Of a stretch of DNA of 64,000 bases, positions 54,721-63,247 are shown one piece after another. Numbering within the stretch: position 1 is the stretch's first letter; each line of letters begins with the position of its first letter. The stretch is taken from assembly GCF_020615385.1 (NCBI RefSeq), contig NZ_JAJAVB010000004.1:62001-126000 (forward strand), in the 5' to 3' direction. The notes under the pieces are model-generated. The model was given only the letters and a program-made list of their open reading frames with translations, did no database searches and had not been told where the DNA came from. The DNA comes from Jiella soli. Its GTDB lineage: Bacteria; Pseudomonadota; Alphaproteobacteria; Rhizobiales; Rhizobiaceae. Position numbers and translations under genes: made by a program.

Positions 54721-54813
54721 CAGGGAGGTCCCGCGACCCTCGCCCCCGTCACGCTCGCGTCGTGTGGTGGAGTTTCATAAGCTTGCACCATCGAATCGCG
54801 AAGAGGCCTGGAA

Positions 54814-56799
54814 ATGCCCACCAAGATCCTGCTGCCGCTCTCCCGCCGCCGCTTCCTCGCCGGGACGGCCGCCGCCGGGGCCGCTATCCTCCTGCATCCC
54901 TATTCGGTTCGCGCCGCGTCCAACCAGGCGCATCTCAGGCTGATGGAGACGACGGACATCCATGTCCACGTCTTTCCCTACGACTATTACGCCGACAAGG
55001 AATCGGACACGGTCGGCCTCGCGCGCACAGCGACGATTGTCGATGCGATCCGCGCCGAGGCGAAGAACGCGCTTCTGTTCGACAATGGCGACTTCCTGCA
55101 GGGCAATCCCATGGGCGACTACATCGCCTATGAGCGCGGCATGAAGGACGGCGACGTCCATCCCGTGATCAAGGCGATGAACGTCCTTCGCTACGAGGCC
55201 GGCACGCTCGGCAATCACGAATTCAACTACGGCCTGCCCTTCATGGAGAAGGTGCTCGCCGGCGCCGAATTTCCTTATACCTGCGCCAATCTGGTCAAGG
55301 GCGAGCTGGCCGCGACGCCGCTGGAGGACGAGCATTTCGTCCCGCCCTATCTCGTCCTCGACCGCGAGATCGAACTCGGCGACGGCTCGAAAAAGCCGAT
55401 CAGGATCGGCGTCATCGGCTTTGTGCCGCCGCAGATCATGGTTTGGGACCAGGCGAACCTGAAGGGCAAGGCGAACACGCGCGGCATCGTCGAGACCGCC
55501 GAGGCATGGGTGCCGAAACTTCGCGCCGAAGGCGTCGACCTCGTGCTCGCCCTGTCCCATTCGGGCATCTCCGCCGAGGCGGAACAGGAGGAGGCGCCCG
55601 AGAACGCCTCGCTGCAGCTCGCCAAGGTGGACGGCATCGACGTCGTCTTCACCGGCCACCAGCATCTGCGCTTTCCCGGCGAAAAGGACTTTCAGGGCAT
55701 CGACGGCGCCGATCCGAAGAAGGGCACGCTCCACGGCAAGCCGGCGGTGATGGCCGGCTTCTGGGGCTCCGATCTCGGCCTCGTCGACCTCCTCCTCGAG
55801 CATGACGGCAAGGCCTGGCGCATCGCCGACTCCTCGGTCGAGCTACGTCCGATCTACGAGCGGGTGGAAAAGAAGGTCACGCCCACCGTCGCCAGCGACC
55901 AGAAGGTTCTGGACGCGGCCGAGACGGAGCACGAGGCGACGCTGACCTACATCCGCACGCCGGTCGGAGAGACTTCCGCGCCGCTGTTCTCGTACTTTGC
56001 GCTGGTCGCGGACGATCCCTCGGGGCAGATCGTCAACCAGGCGCAGACCTGGTACATGAAGGACATCCTGAAACCGACCGAGTTCGCGGATCTCCCGCTC
56101 CTGTCGGCGGCGGCGCCGTTCAAGGCAGGCGGGCGCGGCGGCCCGAGCTACTTCACCGACGTGCCGGCAGGCCCGGTCGCGATCAAGAACGTTTCCGACC
56201 TCTACCTCTATCCGAACACGGTGCGCGCGGTGAAGGTGACCGGCGCCACGGTGAAGGAATGGCTGGAAATGGCGGCCGGCATGTTCCGCCAAGTGGAAAA
56301 GGGCAAGGCCGACCAGGCGCTTCTCGCCAACGACTTCCCGTCCTACAACTTCGACGTGATCGACGGCGTCACCTATTTGATCGACGTCACGCAGCCGCCG
56401 AAATACTCGCCCGAGGGCAATCTCGCCAATGAAGGATCGAGCCGCATCCTCGACCTGCAATACCAGGGCAAACCGATCGATCCGGAGCAGGAATTCATCG
56501 TTGCGACCAACAACTACCGCGCCGGCGGCGGCGGCAATTTTCCGGGCGTCACGGCCGACAAGATCGTCTTCGTCGCGCCCGACGCCAATCGCGACGTGAT
56601 CGTGCGCTACATCCACGACCAGGGGACGATCAACCCGTCCGCCGACGGCAACTGGCGCTTTGCACCCGCCGAAGGCACCAGCGTCCTGTTCGAGACCGGA
56701 CCGGCGGCCAAGCAGTATGTCTCGATGGTCGAGAGCGTCGACGTCGAGCCGACCGGCCAGGAGAAGGACGGCTTCGCGCTCTACCGGCTCAATCTTTAG
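54814..56799 (+). CDS. Exported bifunctional 2',3'-cyclic-nucleotide phosphodiesterase / 5'-nucleotidase (CpdB-like)
   Basis: The 661-residue periplasmic phosphatase begins with a Tat-type signal (SRRRFLAGTAAAG). The calcineurin-like domain (about 30-320) has TTDIHVHVFPYDY, FDNGDFLQGN, LGNHEFNYG and TGHQHLRF. The C-terminal 5'-nucleotidase domain has VATNNYRAGGGGNF. It releases phosphate and nucleosides from extracellular nucleotides. The twin-Arg motif implies folding with metals before export. Its TAG stop lies inside the left arm of a RIME-like repeat. Confidence 0.93.
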   Translation: MPTKILLPLSRRRFLAGTAAAGAAILLHPYSVRAASNQAHLRLMETTDIHVHVFPYDYYADKESDTVGLARTATIVDAIRAEAKNALLFDNGDFLQGNPMGDYIAYERGMKDGDVHPVIKAMNVLRYEAGTLGNHEFNYGLPFMEKVLAGAEFPYTCANLVKGELAATPLEDEHFVPPYLVLDREIELGDGSKKPIRIGVIGFVPPQIMVWDQANLKGKANTRGIVETAEAWVPKLRAEGVDLVLALSHSGISAEAEQEEAPENASLQLAKVDGIDVVFTGHQHLRFPGEKDFQGIDGADPKKGTLHGKPAVMAGFWGSDLGLVDLLLEHDGKAWRIADSSVELRPIYERVEKKVTPTVASDQKVLDAAETEHEATLTYIRTPVGETSAPLFSYFALVADDPSGQIVNQAQTWYMKDILKPTEFADLPLLSAAAPFKAGGRGGPSYFTDVPAGPVAIKNVSDLYLYPNTVRAVKVTGATVKEWLEMAAGMFRQVEKGKADQALLANDFPSYNFDVIDGVTYLIDVTQPPKYSPEGNLANEGSSRILDLQYQGKPIDPEQEFIVATNNYRAGGGGNFPGVTADKIVFVAPDANRDVIVRYIHDQGTINPSADGNWRFAPAEGTSVLFETGPAAKQYVSMVESVDVEPTGQEKDGFALYRLNL

Positions 56800-56897
56800 A
56801 GCGCCGCGCGTCCGTTTGGACGCGCAAAGGACGCTCTAACTCGTTGAATCCACGCATCGTGCTTTCCGCAAATCGATTCCGATTTTCGGGCCGATGC
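56796..56897. repeat. RIME-like intergenic palindromic repeat element
   Basis: The first palindrome has outer arms TTAGAGCG/CGCTCTAA (56796-56839) and an inner perfect stem GCGCGTCC/GGACGCGC with a GTTT loop. The second has outer arms GCATCG/CGATGC (56854-56897) around an AAATCG/CGATTT stem. Two palindromes in roughly 100 bases match the description of RIME1 elements of rhizobia. The left arm overlaps the stop codon of the phosphodiesterase gene. Only one copy is seen in the window. Confidence 0.7.
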
Positions 56898-56913
56898 TGG
56901 ATGCCGAAGCGCT

Positions 56914-56939
56914 GCCGGCGCGAGGCAATTCGCGCCGGC
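56914..56939 (+). terminator. Hairpin downstream of the RIME-like repeat
   Basis: A perfect 9-bp stem GCCGGCGCG/CGCGCCGGC with an eight-base loop is followed by CTTCC. It may terminate or stabilise the phosphodiesterase transcript, but a real T-run is missing. Confidence 0.45.
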
Positions 56940-57053
56940 CTTCCGCTCCACAGCTGGGGCGGCGGCCAGCGATCGGCGGCCATGACGGTTCCACCCCGCC
57001 CGCAGACGCGCTAGAGCTTCGCGCCGAAGGTCCCGCGAACCGGACGCAGAGCT

Positions 57054-58058
57054 TTGATCGCACGCATTCTCCTCGCCATCCTCGTCCTTATCATCGTCTT
57101 GGCCGTTGCCGCCGCCGGCTTCTGGTTCCTGGCTCCGCGCGAGCCCGTCGATACGACGATCCGCTTCGACCCGAAGACGATCGGCAGCGACCCCGATGCC
57201 TATCTCGCGCGCGAGGAGGCCGACATCCCGAATCTGAGGCGCAACGCCCAGAAGGAGATCGTCTGGGCCTATCCCGCCTCGCGCGCCAAGACGCCGCTCG
57301 CCATCGTCTATATTCACGGCTTTTCCGCCGCCAAGGCGGAGGTGAGGCCGCTCCCCGACGAGGTGGCCAAGGCGCTCGGCGCCAACCTCTTCTATACGCG
57401 CCTGACCGGCCATGGCCGCGACGGCGCGGCGATGGAGCAGGCCTCGGTCAATGACTGGCTGAACGATCTCGCGGAAGCCGTGGCGATCGGCCGGCGGATC
57501 GGCGACCGGGTGGTGGTGATCGCGTCCTCGACGGGCGGCACGCTGGCAACGCTCGGCGCCAGCCGTCCGCAGCTGATGGACGGCGTCGAGGGCATCGTGA
57601 TGATCTCGCCCAATTTCGCGATCAAGGACCGCTGGGCCTTCCTTCTCGACATGCCCTATGCGCGCAGGATCCTGCCGATGATCGGCGGCGAGACCTACGG
57701 CTTCGAGCCGCGCAACCAGGGCCATGCTGAGAACTGGACGACGCGCTATCCGATCGGCGCGCTGGTCCCCATGGCGGCGCTGATCCGGGCCGCGAGCCGG
57801 CTCGACCTCTCGGCGATCAGGCTGCCGCTGCTCGTCTTGTATTCGCAGAACGACAAGGTGGTCGATCCGAACGCGACGGAGCGCGTCCTGTCCGAGTGGG
57901 GCGGCCCGCACCAGGCGGTGGACGTGCCGGTCTCGGGCGATCGGTCGAACCACGTCCTCGCCGGCGCGATCCTCTCGCCGCAGACGACCGACGAACTGGC
58001 CGAGCGCATCGTTGAGTGGGTGAAGGCGCTGCCAGGCAAGGATGGCTCTCGGAAATAG
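57054..58058 (+). CDS. Membrane-anchored alpha/beta hydrolase
   Basis: The 334-residue protein has a single N-terminal hydrophobic helix (residues 4-25) and an alpha/beta hydrolase domain facing the periplasm by inference. The nucleophile Ser is in VVIASSTGGTLAT. An Asp in LYSQNDKVVD and a late His in RSNHVLAG complete the expected triad. The start is a TTG at 57054 because it lies directly before the helix and no ATG fits. The substrate is unknown. Confidence 0.78.
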   Translation: MIARILLAILVLIIVLAVAAAGFWFLAPREPVDTTIRFDPKTIGSDPDAYLAREEADIPNLRRNAQKEIVWAYPASRAKTPLAIVYIHGFSAAKAEVRPLPDEVAKALGANLFYTRLTGHGRDGAAMEQASVNDWLNDLAEAVAIGRRIGDRVVVIASSTGGTLATLGASRPQLMDGVEGIVMISPNFAIKDRWAFLLDMPYARRILPMIGGETYGFEPRNQGHAENWTTRYPIGALVPMAALIRAASRLDLSAIRLPLLVLYSQNDKVVDPNATERVLSEWGGPHQAVDVPVSGDRSNHVLAGAILSPQTTDELAERIVEWVKALPGKDGSRK

Positions 58059-58183
58059 CCGCGGACGATCGACGGGACCCGTATGGCAGCAAGGAGGATC
58101 GCCCTGCGATTGGCGGAGGCTTGCGACTGTCGGGCTCGTTTCGATCGAAGGGGCCGGCGCGAATCCTGCGGCCGCCCTCTTCC

Positions 58184-58765
58184 TCAATCCTCGATATGCC
58201 GCAGCCCGGCGCGAAAATAGTCCCAGCCGGTGTAGAGCGTGATCACCGCGGAGACCCAGAGGAGGAGGATGCCGGCGATGGTCACGCCCGGCACGATCTT
58301 GTCGCCGGCGGGGCCGAGGAGCAGGAAGCCGATGGCGATCATCTGCATCGTCGTCTTCCACTTGGCGAGGCGGGTGACGGGGACCGAGACCTTCAGCTCG
58401 GCGAGATATTCCCTGAGGCCGGAGACGAGGATCTCGCGGCATAAAATCACGATCGCCGCCCACAGGCTCCAGCCGGCGATGGTGCCGTCGGCCGCGAGCA
58501 GGAGGAGGGCGGCGGCGACCAGCAGCTTGTCGGCGATCGGGTCGAGCATCCGGCCGATGGTCGAGGTCTGTTGCCAGGCGCGGGCGAGATAGCCGTCGAA
58601 ATAGTCGGTGACCGAGGCGATGAGGAAGATCGTCAGCGCCGACCAGCGGGCATAGTCCGGACTGTGCAGGTGCCCCTCCATGAAGAAGGTGAGCACGACC
58701 AACGGCACGCAGACGATGCGGAAATAGGTGAGCAGATTTGGAAGGCTTAAGGCCCGAGATGCCAT
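58184..58765 (-). CDS. pgsA: CDP-diacylglycerol--glycerol-3-phosphate 3-phosphatidyltransferase
   Basis: The 193-residue inner-membrane enzyme makes phosphatidylglycerol phosphate, the first step to phosphatidylglycerol and cardiolipin. The CDP-alcohol phosphotransferase motif DG-x2-AR-x8-G-x3-D-x3-D is complete in DYFDGYLAR...GRMLDPIADK. About five helices are predicted. It is 91 bases downstream of uvrC on the same strand, a pairing common in alphaproteobacteria. Confidence 0.95.
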   Translation of the reverse strand: MASRALSLPNLLTYFRIVCVPLVVLTFFMEGHLHSPDYARWSALTIFLIASVTDYFDGYLARAWQQTSTIGRMLDPIADKLLVAAALLLLAADGTIAGWSLWAAIVILCREILVSGLREYLAELKVSVPVTRLAKWKTTMQMIAIGFLLLGPAGDKIVPGVTIAGILLLWVSAVITLYTGWDYFRAGLRHIED

Positions 58766-58856
58766 GAGACGGTCCGATCCGGAAAGGCGCGACAGTCAAA
58801 GCGTGGCAGGACGCCCCGCGTCAACCGTCGCTAGCCCGTGAAATGATGATGTTTCG

Positions 58857-60959
58857 CTAATCGCGCTCGTGGAAATGGTCGTAGATCGACCGGGCCATGG
58901 CCGCGGAAATCCCCTCGACCGCGGTGAGATCGCTGAGCGCGGCCCGCGAGACGGCCTTCGCCGTTCCGAAGTGGTGCAGGAGCGCGCGCTTGCGAGAGGG
59001 GCCGATGCCGCCGATCTCGTCGAGCGGGTTCTTGGTGAGTTCCTTCTTGCGCCGTGCCCGGTGCGAGCCGATGGCGAAGCGGTGCGCCTCGTCGCGCAGG
59101 CGCTGGACGAAATAGAGCACCGGGTCGCGCGGCGGCAGCGAGAAGGGCTCGCGCCCCTCGGTCACGAAGCGCTCGCGCCCGGCATCGCGGTCGACACCCT
59201 TGGCGACGCCGATCGTCGTCACCTTGTCGGCGATGCCGAGCTCTTCAAGGATCGCGCGGACGGCCGAGATCTGCCCCTTGCCGCCGTCGATCAGGACGAG
59301 GTCCGGCCAGGCCGGCATGGCGGCATCCGCGAGCGCGTCGTCCTCCTCGCTCTCCGGCGGCTCGGGCGACTGCGCGGCGACCGCGAGCGAGCCTGCCGCT
59401 TCCGGCGCGGCCTGATCGGGATCCGACGGGGCCGGCGCCTCCTCGCCATGTTCCTTCAGGAGACGCGAGAAGCGTCGGCGCATGACCTCCTTCATCATGC
59501 CGAAATCGTCGCCGGGGGTGATGTCCGCGCCCTTGATGTTGAACTTGCGGTACTGGTTCTTGGCGAACCCCTCCGGGCCGGCGACGATCATGGCGCCGAC
59601 GGCGTTGGTCCCCATGATATGGGAGTTGTCGTAGACCTCGATCCGCCGCGGCGTCCGGGCGAGGCCGAAGGTTTCCTCGAGACCCTTCAGAAGCCGCGCC
59701 TGCGAGGACGTCTCGGCGAGCCTTCGTCCGAGCGCTTCCCGGGCATTGGCGCTCGCATGGTCGACGAGCTCCTTCTTGAGCCCGCGCGCGGGAACGGCGA
59801 TCTCGACGCGTCGCTCGGCCCGAAGGCTCAAGGCCTCGGCGAGCAGCGTCTCGTCCTCGACCTTGATCGGCAGGAGCATCAGCCGCGGCGCCGGCTTGTC
59901 GTCGTAGAACTGGGCGAGGAAGGCGCCGAGCACCGCCTCCGGCTCGAGCGAGGAATCGGCCTTGGGGAAATAGGCGCGGTTGCCCCAGTTCTGGCCGGTG
60001 CGGAAGAAGAAGACCTGGATGCAGGTGAGGCCGCCCTCCTGATGGATGGCGAAGACGTCGGCCTCCTCGATCCCCTGCGGATTGATGCCCTGGTGGCTCT
60101 GGACATGGGAGAGGGCGGAGAGGCGGTCCCGGTAGATCGCAGCACGCTCGAAGTCGAGATCGTCCGAGGCCTCCTGCATCGCCGACGCCATGCCGCTCTT
60201 GATCTGGTTCGAGCGGCCGGAGAGGAAGGCCTTCGCTTCGCCCACAAGCCCGGCATAGTCCTCGCGGGAGATCTCGCCGGTGCAGGGGCCGGAGCAGCGC
60301 TTGATCTGGTAGAGCAGGCATGGGCGCGTGCGGCTCTCATAGACCGAATCGGTGCAGGTGCGCAGCAGGAAGGCGCGCTGCAGCGAGTTGATCGTGCGCC
60401 CGACCGCGCCGGCCGAGGCGAAGGGGCCGAAATAGGTGCCCTTTCGCGAGCGCGCGCCGCGATGCTTCATGATCGCCGGCGCCTCGTGATCCTCCGAGAC
60501 CAGGATGTAGGGGAACGACTTGTCGTCCCGCATCAGAACGTTGAAGCGCGGGCGCAGCCGCTTGATGAGGTTCGCCTCGAGAAGCAGCGCCTCGGTCTCG
60601 GTGCGGACCGTCACGAACTCCATGTGCCGGGTCTTGGCGATCATCCGCGCGATGCGCTGGGTGTGACCGCCGAGGCGGGTGTAGTTCGCGACGCGCTTCT
60701 TCAGAGACCGCGCCTTGCCGACATAGAGGATTTCGCCGTCGGCGCCGAACATGCGGTAGACGCCCGGCCGGTTCGGCAGCCGCTTCGCGAAGGCCGCGAT
60801 GAGTTCGGCCCCGACGAGGTCGCCGTCGATCGCCTTGCCGCCGTCATCCCACTCGATCGCCGCGAGCAGCGTGGCGCTCGCCCCCGCGGTCGATGCCGGC
60901 TCGCTGTCCTCGGTCTCCTGCAGGTCCTCGTCGTCGAACGGTTCGGCTTCGTCTGTCAT
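58857..60959 (-). CDS. uvrC: UvrABC system protein C (excinuclease subunit)
   Basis: The 700-residue nuclease makes both incisions in nucleotide excision repair. It has an N-terminal GIY-YIG domain ([20 protein letters not shown]), a UvrB-binding UVR segment, an RNase H-like domain with [14 protein letters not shown] and [10 protein letters not shown], and C-terminal helix-hairpin-helix motifs ([17 protein letters not shown]). An acidic insert lies ahead of the [10 protein letters not shown] segment. The start is uncertain: 60959 has AGGA just upstream, but in-frame Met codons at 60977, 60986 and 61037 also exist. Confidence 0.95.
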   Translation of the reverse strand: MTDEAEPFDDEDLQETEDSEPASTAGASATLLAAIEWDDGGKAIDGDLVGAELIAAFAKRLPNRPGVYRMFGADGEILYVGKARSLKKRVANYTRLGGHTQRIARMIAKTRHMEFVTVRTETEALLLEANLIKRLRPRFNVLMRDDKSFPYILVSEDHEAPAIMKHRGARSRKGTYFGPFASAGAVGRTINSLQRAFLLRTCTDSVYESRTRPCLLYQIKRCSGPCTGEISREDYAGLVGEAKAFLSGRSNQIKSGMASAMQEASDDLDFERAAIYRDRLSALSHVQSHQGINPQGIEEADVFAIHQEGGLTCIQVFFFRTGQNWGNRAYFPKADSSLEPEAVLGAFLAQFYDDKPAPRLMLLPIKVEDETLLAEALSLRAERRVEIAVPARGLKKELVDHASANAREALGRRLAETSSQARLLKGLEETFGLARTPRRIEVYDNSHIMGTNAVGAMIVAGPEGFAKNQYRKFNIKGADITPGDDFGMMKEVMRRRFSRLLKEHGEEAPAPSDPDQAAPEAAGSLAVAAQSPEPPESEEDDALADAAMPAWPDLVLIDGGKGQISAVRAILEELGIADKVTTIGVAKGVDRDAGRERFVTEGREPFSLPPRDPVLYFVQRLRDEAHRFAIGSHRARRKKELTKNPLDEIGGIGPSRKRALLHHFGTAKAVSRAALSDLTAVEGISAAMARSIYDHFHERD

Positions 60960-61268
60960 CTCGTCCTGTTCGGGCATGCGGGGCATCAGCGCTCTCGCCG
61001 GCCGCCTCGACCAGCGTTGTGGTCTCCGACGGTTCACGGGCGATCCTTCATCCGGTGTTCGTCCTTATATGATTCTTTCGCCGCCCGAATGCAGGGGGGC
61101 GCCCTCTGCCGAACAAGCCGGGGTGGGGACGGAGGGTTCACGCGCGTTGCAGGTCTGCAACATTTCCTGAAAACTTGGCCGAGCCGCCACAGAATCCGCA
61201 CCCGGCTCTTCTTTAGCTCTCGTCACTCCCCACCTCTTCCTGGTGATATCGCAACGGTGGTGCCAGCC
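60960..61268. other. Divergent intergenic region between uvrC and the outer-membrane protein gene
   Basis: If the later uvrC start is right, about 310 bases are non-coding and hold promoters for both directions. The clearest structure is the GTTGCAG/CTGCAAC palindrome at 61146-61161. I see no second gene. Confidence 0.4.
61146..61161 (+). promoter_or_regulatory. Operator-like palindrome upstream of the outer-membrane barrel gene
   Basis: GTTGCAG and CTGCAAC form perfect 7-bp arms with a two-base spacer, 108 bases before the outer-membrane gene. The size and symmetry suit a dimeric regulator. The regulator is not known. Confidence 0.45.
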
Positions 61269-61940
61269 ATGCGCAAGCATCTCGGAACTTCGCTTCTCGC
61301 TGCCGCGCTTTTCGGCCTTGCCTCGGGCTTTCCCGCGCAGGCGGCGGATATTGCGACGCTCGAAGACCGGCTGCCGCCGGCTCCCGCCGAGGCGGCGCAG
61401 CCAGTCTATGTCTGGACCGGTGCCTATGCCGGCGCCTTCGTCGGCTACAACACCACGAATTTCAACCAGAGCGGCGGTGCGTCCTTCGATGCCGACGGTT
61501 TCGTCGGCGGCGTCTATTCCGGCTACAATTTCCAGGACGGTCCGCTGGTCTATGGCCTCGAAGCCGATTTCGGCGGCTCCGGCGTGGACGGGAACGGCTA
61601 CAATGCGGCCGCCGGCGCGCAGACCGGCGCCGAGGAGAACGTCTTCGGCTCGCTGAGGGCCCGGGTCGGCGTCGCGGCCGATCCATTCCTGGTCTTTGCC
61701 ACCGGCGGCGCGGCGGTCTCCAACAACAAGCTCACGCTCGGCAGCGCATCGGACACCAAGACCAGCACCGGCTACACGGTGGGCGGCGGCATCGACGCAA
61801 AGATCACCGACAATGTCTCCGCCCGGCTCGAATATCGCTATTCGGACTACGGCAAGGAGACCTACGATCTCGGCAATACCAGCGTGTCGTCAGGCTTCGA
61901 CGAGCACTCGATCCGCGCCGGCGTCGCACTGAAGTTCTGA
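61269..61940 (+). CDS. Outer-membrane beta-barrel protein, Omp25/Omp31 family
   Basis: The 223-residue protein has a signal peptide (residues 1-26, ending FPAQA-AD) and an eight-stranded OmpA-like barrel. It shows WTGAYAGAFVGYN near the start, alternating aromatic/glycine strands and a terminal Phe (AGVALKF). This matches the rhizobial/Brucella Omp25-Omp31 surface protein family, which affects envelope stability and host interaction. A terminator follows. Confidence 0.92.
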   Translation: MRKHLGTSLLAAALFGLASGFPAQAADIATLEDRLPPAPAEAAQPVYVWTGAYAGAFVGYNTTNFNQSGGASFDADGFVGGVYSGYNFQDGPLVYGLEADFGGSGVDGNGYNAAAGAQTGAEENVFGSLRARVGVAADPFLVFATGGAAVSNNKLTLGSASDTKTSTGYTVGGGIDAKITDNVSARLEYRYSDYGKETYDLGNTSVSSGFDEHSIRAGVALKF

Positions 61941-61947
61941 GTGATGA

Positions 61948-61988
61948 AGCGGGCCACGGCTGCCGGTCCCTGCGGCCCGCTTTAGGTT
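61948..61988 (+). terminator. Rho-independent terminator after the Omp25-like gene
   Basis: An 8-bp stem AGCGGGCC (61948-61955) / GGCCCGCT (61974-61981) with an 18-base loop is followed by TTAGGTTT. The convergent glutathione transferase gene ends at 62001, so the hairpin may serve both strands. Confidence 0.7.
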
Positions 61989-62000
61989 TGCCGGGCCCGA

Positions 62001-62606
62001 TCAGGCCTGGCGCGGGCCGAGCTCGGTGAAGGCCGGAAAGACGGTCGGGAACGCGTCGAGCCAGGCCGCGAGCTTCGGCCGCTCCGCTTCGATCTTGCCT
62101 TCCATGCGGAAGCGCATCCAGCCGAGGAGGCCGGCCAGCGCGAAATGCGCCGTGGTCGGCTCTGCGGGAAGTTGGTCGAGCATCTCTTCCAGCTTCGCCA
62201 GGCCGCGATCGGCCTTGTTCATCTGCTTGTCGATCCAGCCCGTATAGCGCTTGTCCTCCGGGCGGTAGCGGACCTCGTAGACGGTGAGGATCAGTGCGTC
62301 GCCGACCCCGTCCGCCAGCGCCTCGAAGGTCTTCACGAACCGCCAGGCGTCGAGGCTCTGGGGCACGAGCTGGTTGCCGCTCATCCGGTCGAACAGGTCG
62401 CAGATGACCTTGCTGTCATAGACCGTGGACCCGTCATCGAGGACGAGCACCGGGATCTTGCCGAGAGGATTGGCGGCGAGGAGGTCGGCGGGCTCGTCGG
62501 AGGTGACGGTCGGCACGGCTTCGACGGGAAGGTCGCAATGGTGCGCGGCCATCCGGGTCTTGGCTGCGAAGGGCGAGGCCGGCGAATAAAAGAGGCGCAT
62601 GGTCAT
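62001..62606 (-). CDS. Glutathione S-transferase family protein
   Basis: The 201-residue protein has a thioredoxin-like N-terminal domain starting MTMRLFYSPASPFAAK, with the glutathione-binding segment NPLGKIPVLVLDDGSTVYDS, and an all-helical C-terminal domain. It probably conjugates glutathione to electrophiles or acts as a peroxidase. The exact class is not assignable by eye. It lies six bases downstream of an exported-protein gene on the same strand. Confidence 0.9.
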   Translation of the reverse strand: MTMRLFYSPASPFAAKTRMAAHHCDLPVEAVPTVTSDEPADLLAANPLGKIPVLVLDDGSTVYDSKVICDLFDRMSGNQLVPQSLDAWRFVKTFEALADGVGDALILTVYEVRYRPEDKRYTGWIDKQMNKADRGLAKLEEMLDQLPAEPTTAHFALAGLLGWMRFRMEGKIEAERPKLAAWLDAFPTVFPAFTELGPRQA

Positions 62607-62612
62607 TCCGGT

Positions 62613-63167
62613 TCAGCCCTTCGACACGAAGCCCTGATAGGTCTGGTAGCTCCGCCCTTCCGGCGGATAGCGACGAAGCGACTGGCAGTTGGCGCCGTAG
62701 ACGTGCCATTCGTCGAGGCCGAGTACGCAACCCTCGGCGCGCCAGCCCGGCGCCGGCGAGAAGATGCCGAGATACTGGCCGGCCGCGGCAAAGCCCATAG
62801 GATATTCGATGATGTAATAGACCGTGCGGCGCTTGCCGTCGGAGATCAGCGCCTGCGCCTCGCACCAGCGGCGCTCGATCGGCTGCGCCGGGGGAATGTC
62901 GTCCTCGGCCGGCGCATATTGCGGGATGAAGGCCCGCTCGTGCATCCCGCTGAACTCCAGGATCTCGAGCTGGCGTTCCAGGACGCGCGGCGCGCCATAT
63001 TCGAACTGGTCCTCGACCTCGCCAAGGACGCCCGCGTCGTCGCATGCCGGGACATGAGCCTCGACCGGCGGTGCGGAATAGGTGCCGAGGTCGGCGGCGG
63101 CGGCCGGCCGGGCAAGGGTGCCGGCGGCAACAAGCGCCGCGAGGAGGGCGGTGGGGAGAAAACGCAT
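62613..63167 (-). CDS. Uncharacterised exported protein
   Basis: The 184-residue secreted or periplasmic protein has a signal peptide (residues 1-24, ending RPAAA-AD). The mature part contains four Cys residues, including VPACDD, RRWCEAQ, GCVLGL and GANCQSLR, which could form two disulfides. It is rich in aromatic and charged residues. I do not recognise a named family. The start at ATG 63167 is chosen for the signal peptide; the frame is open 17 codons further upstream. It is followed closely by the glutathione transferase gene. Confidence 0.78.
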   Translation of the reverse strand: MRFLPTALLAALVAAGTLARPAAAADLGTYSAPPVEAHVPACDDAGVLGEVEDQFEYGAPRVLERQLEILEFSGMHERAFIPQYAPAEDDIPPAQPIERRWCEAQALISDGKRRTVYYIIEYPMGFAAAGQYLGIFSPAPGWRAEGCVLGLDEWHVYGANCQSLRRYPPEGRSYQTYQGFVSKG

Positions 63168-63247
63168 GACCAAACTTTCCACGAGCACATGTCCGGATCG
63201 CGCGGAGGCTATCACCAAAGCGTCCGTGAATGGTGTCGATGAGGCTG

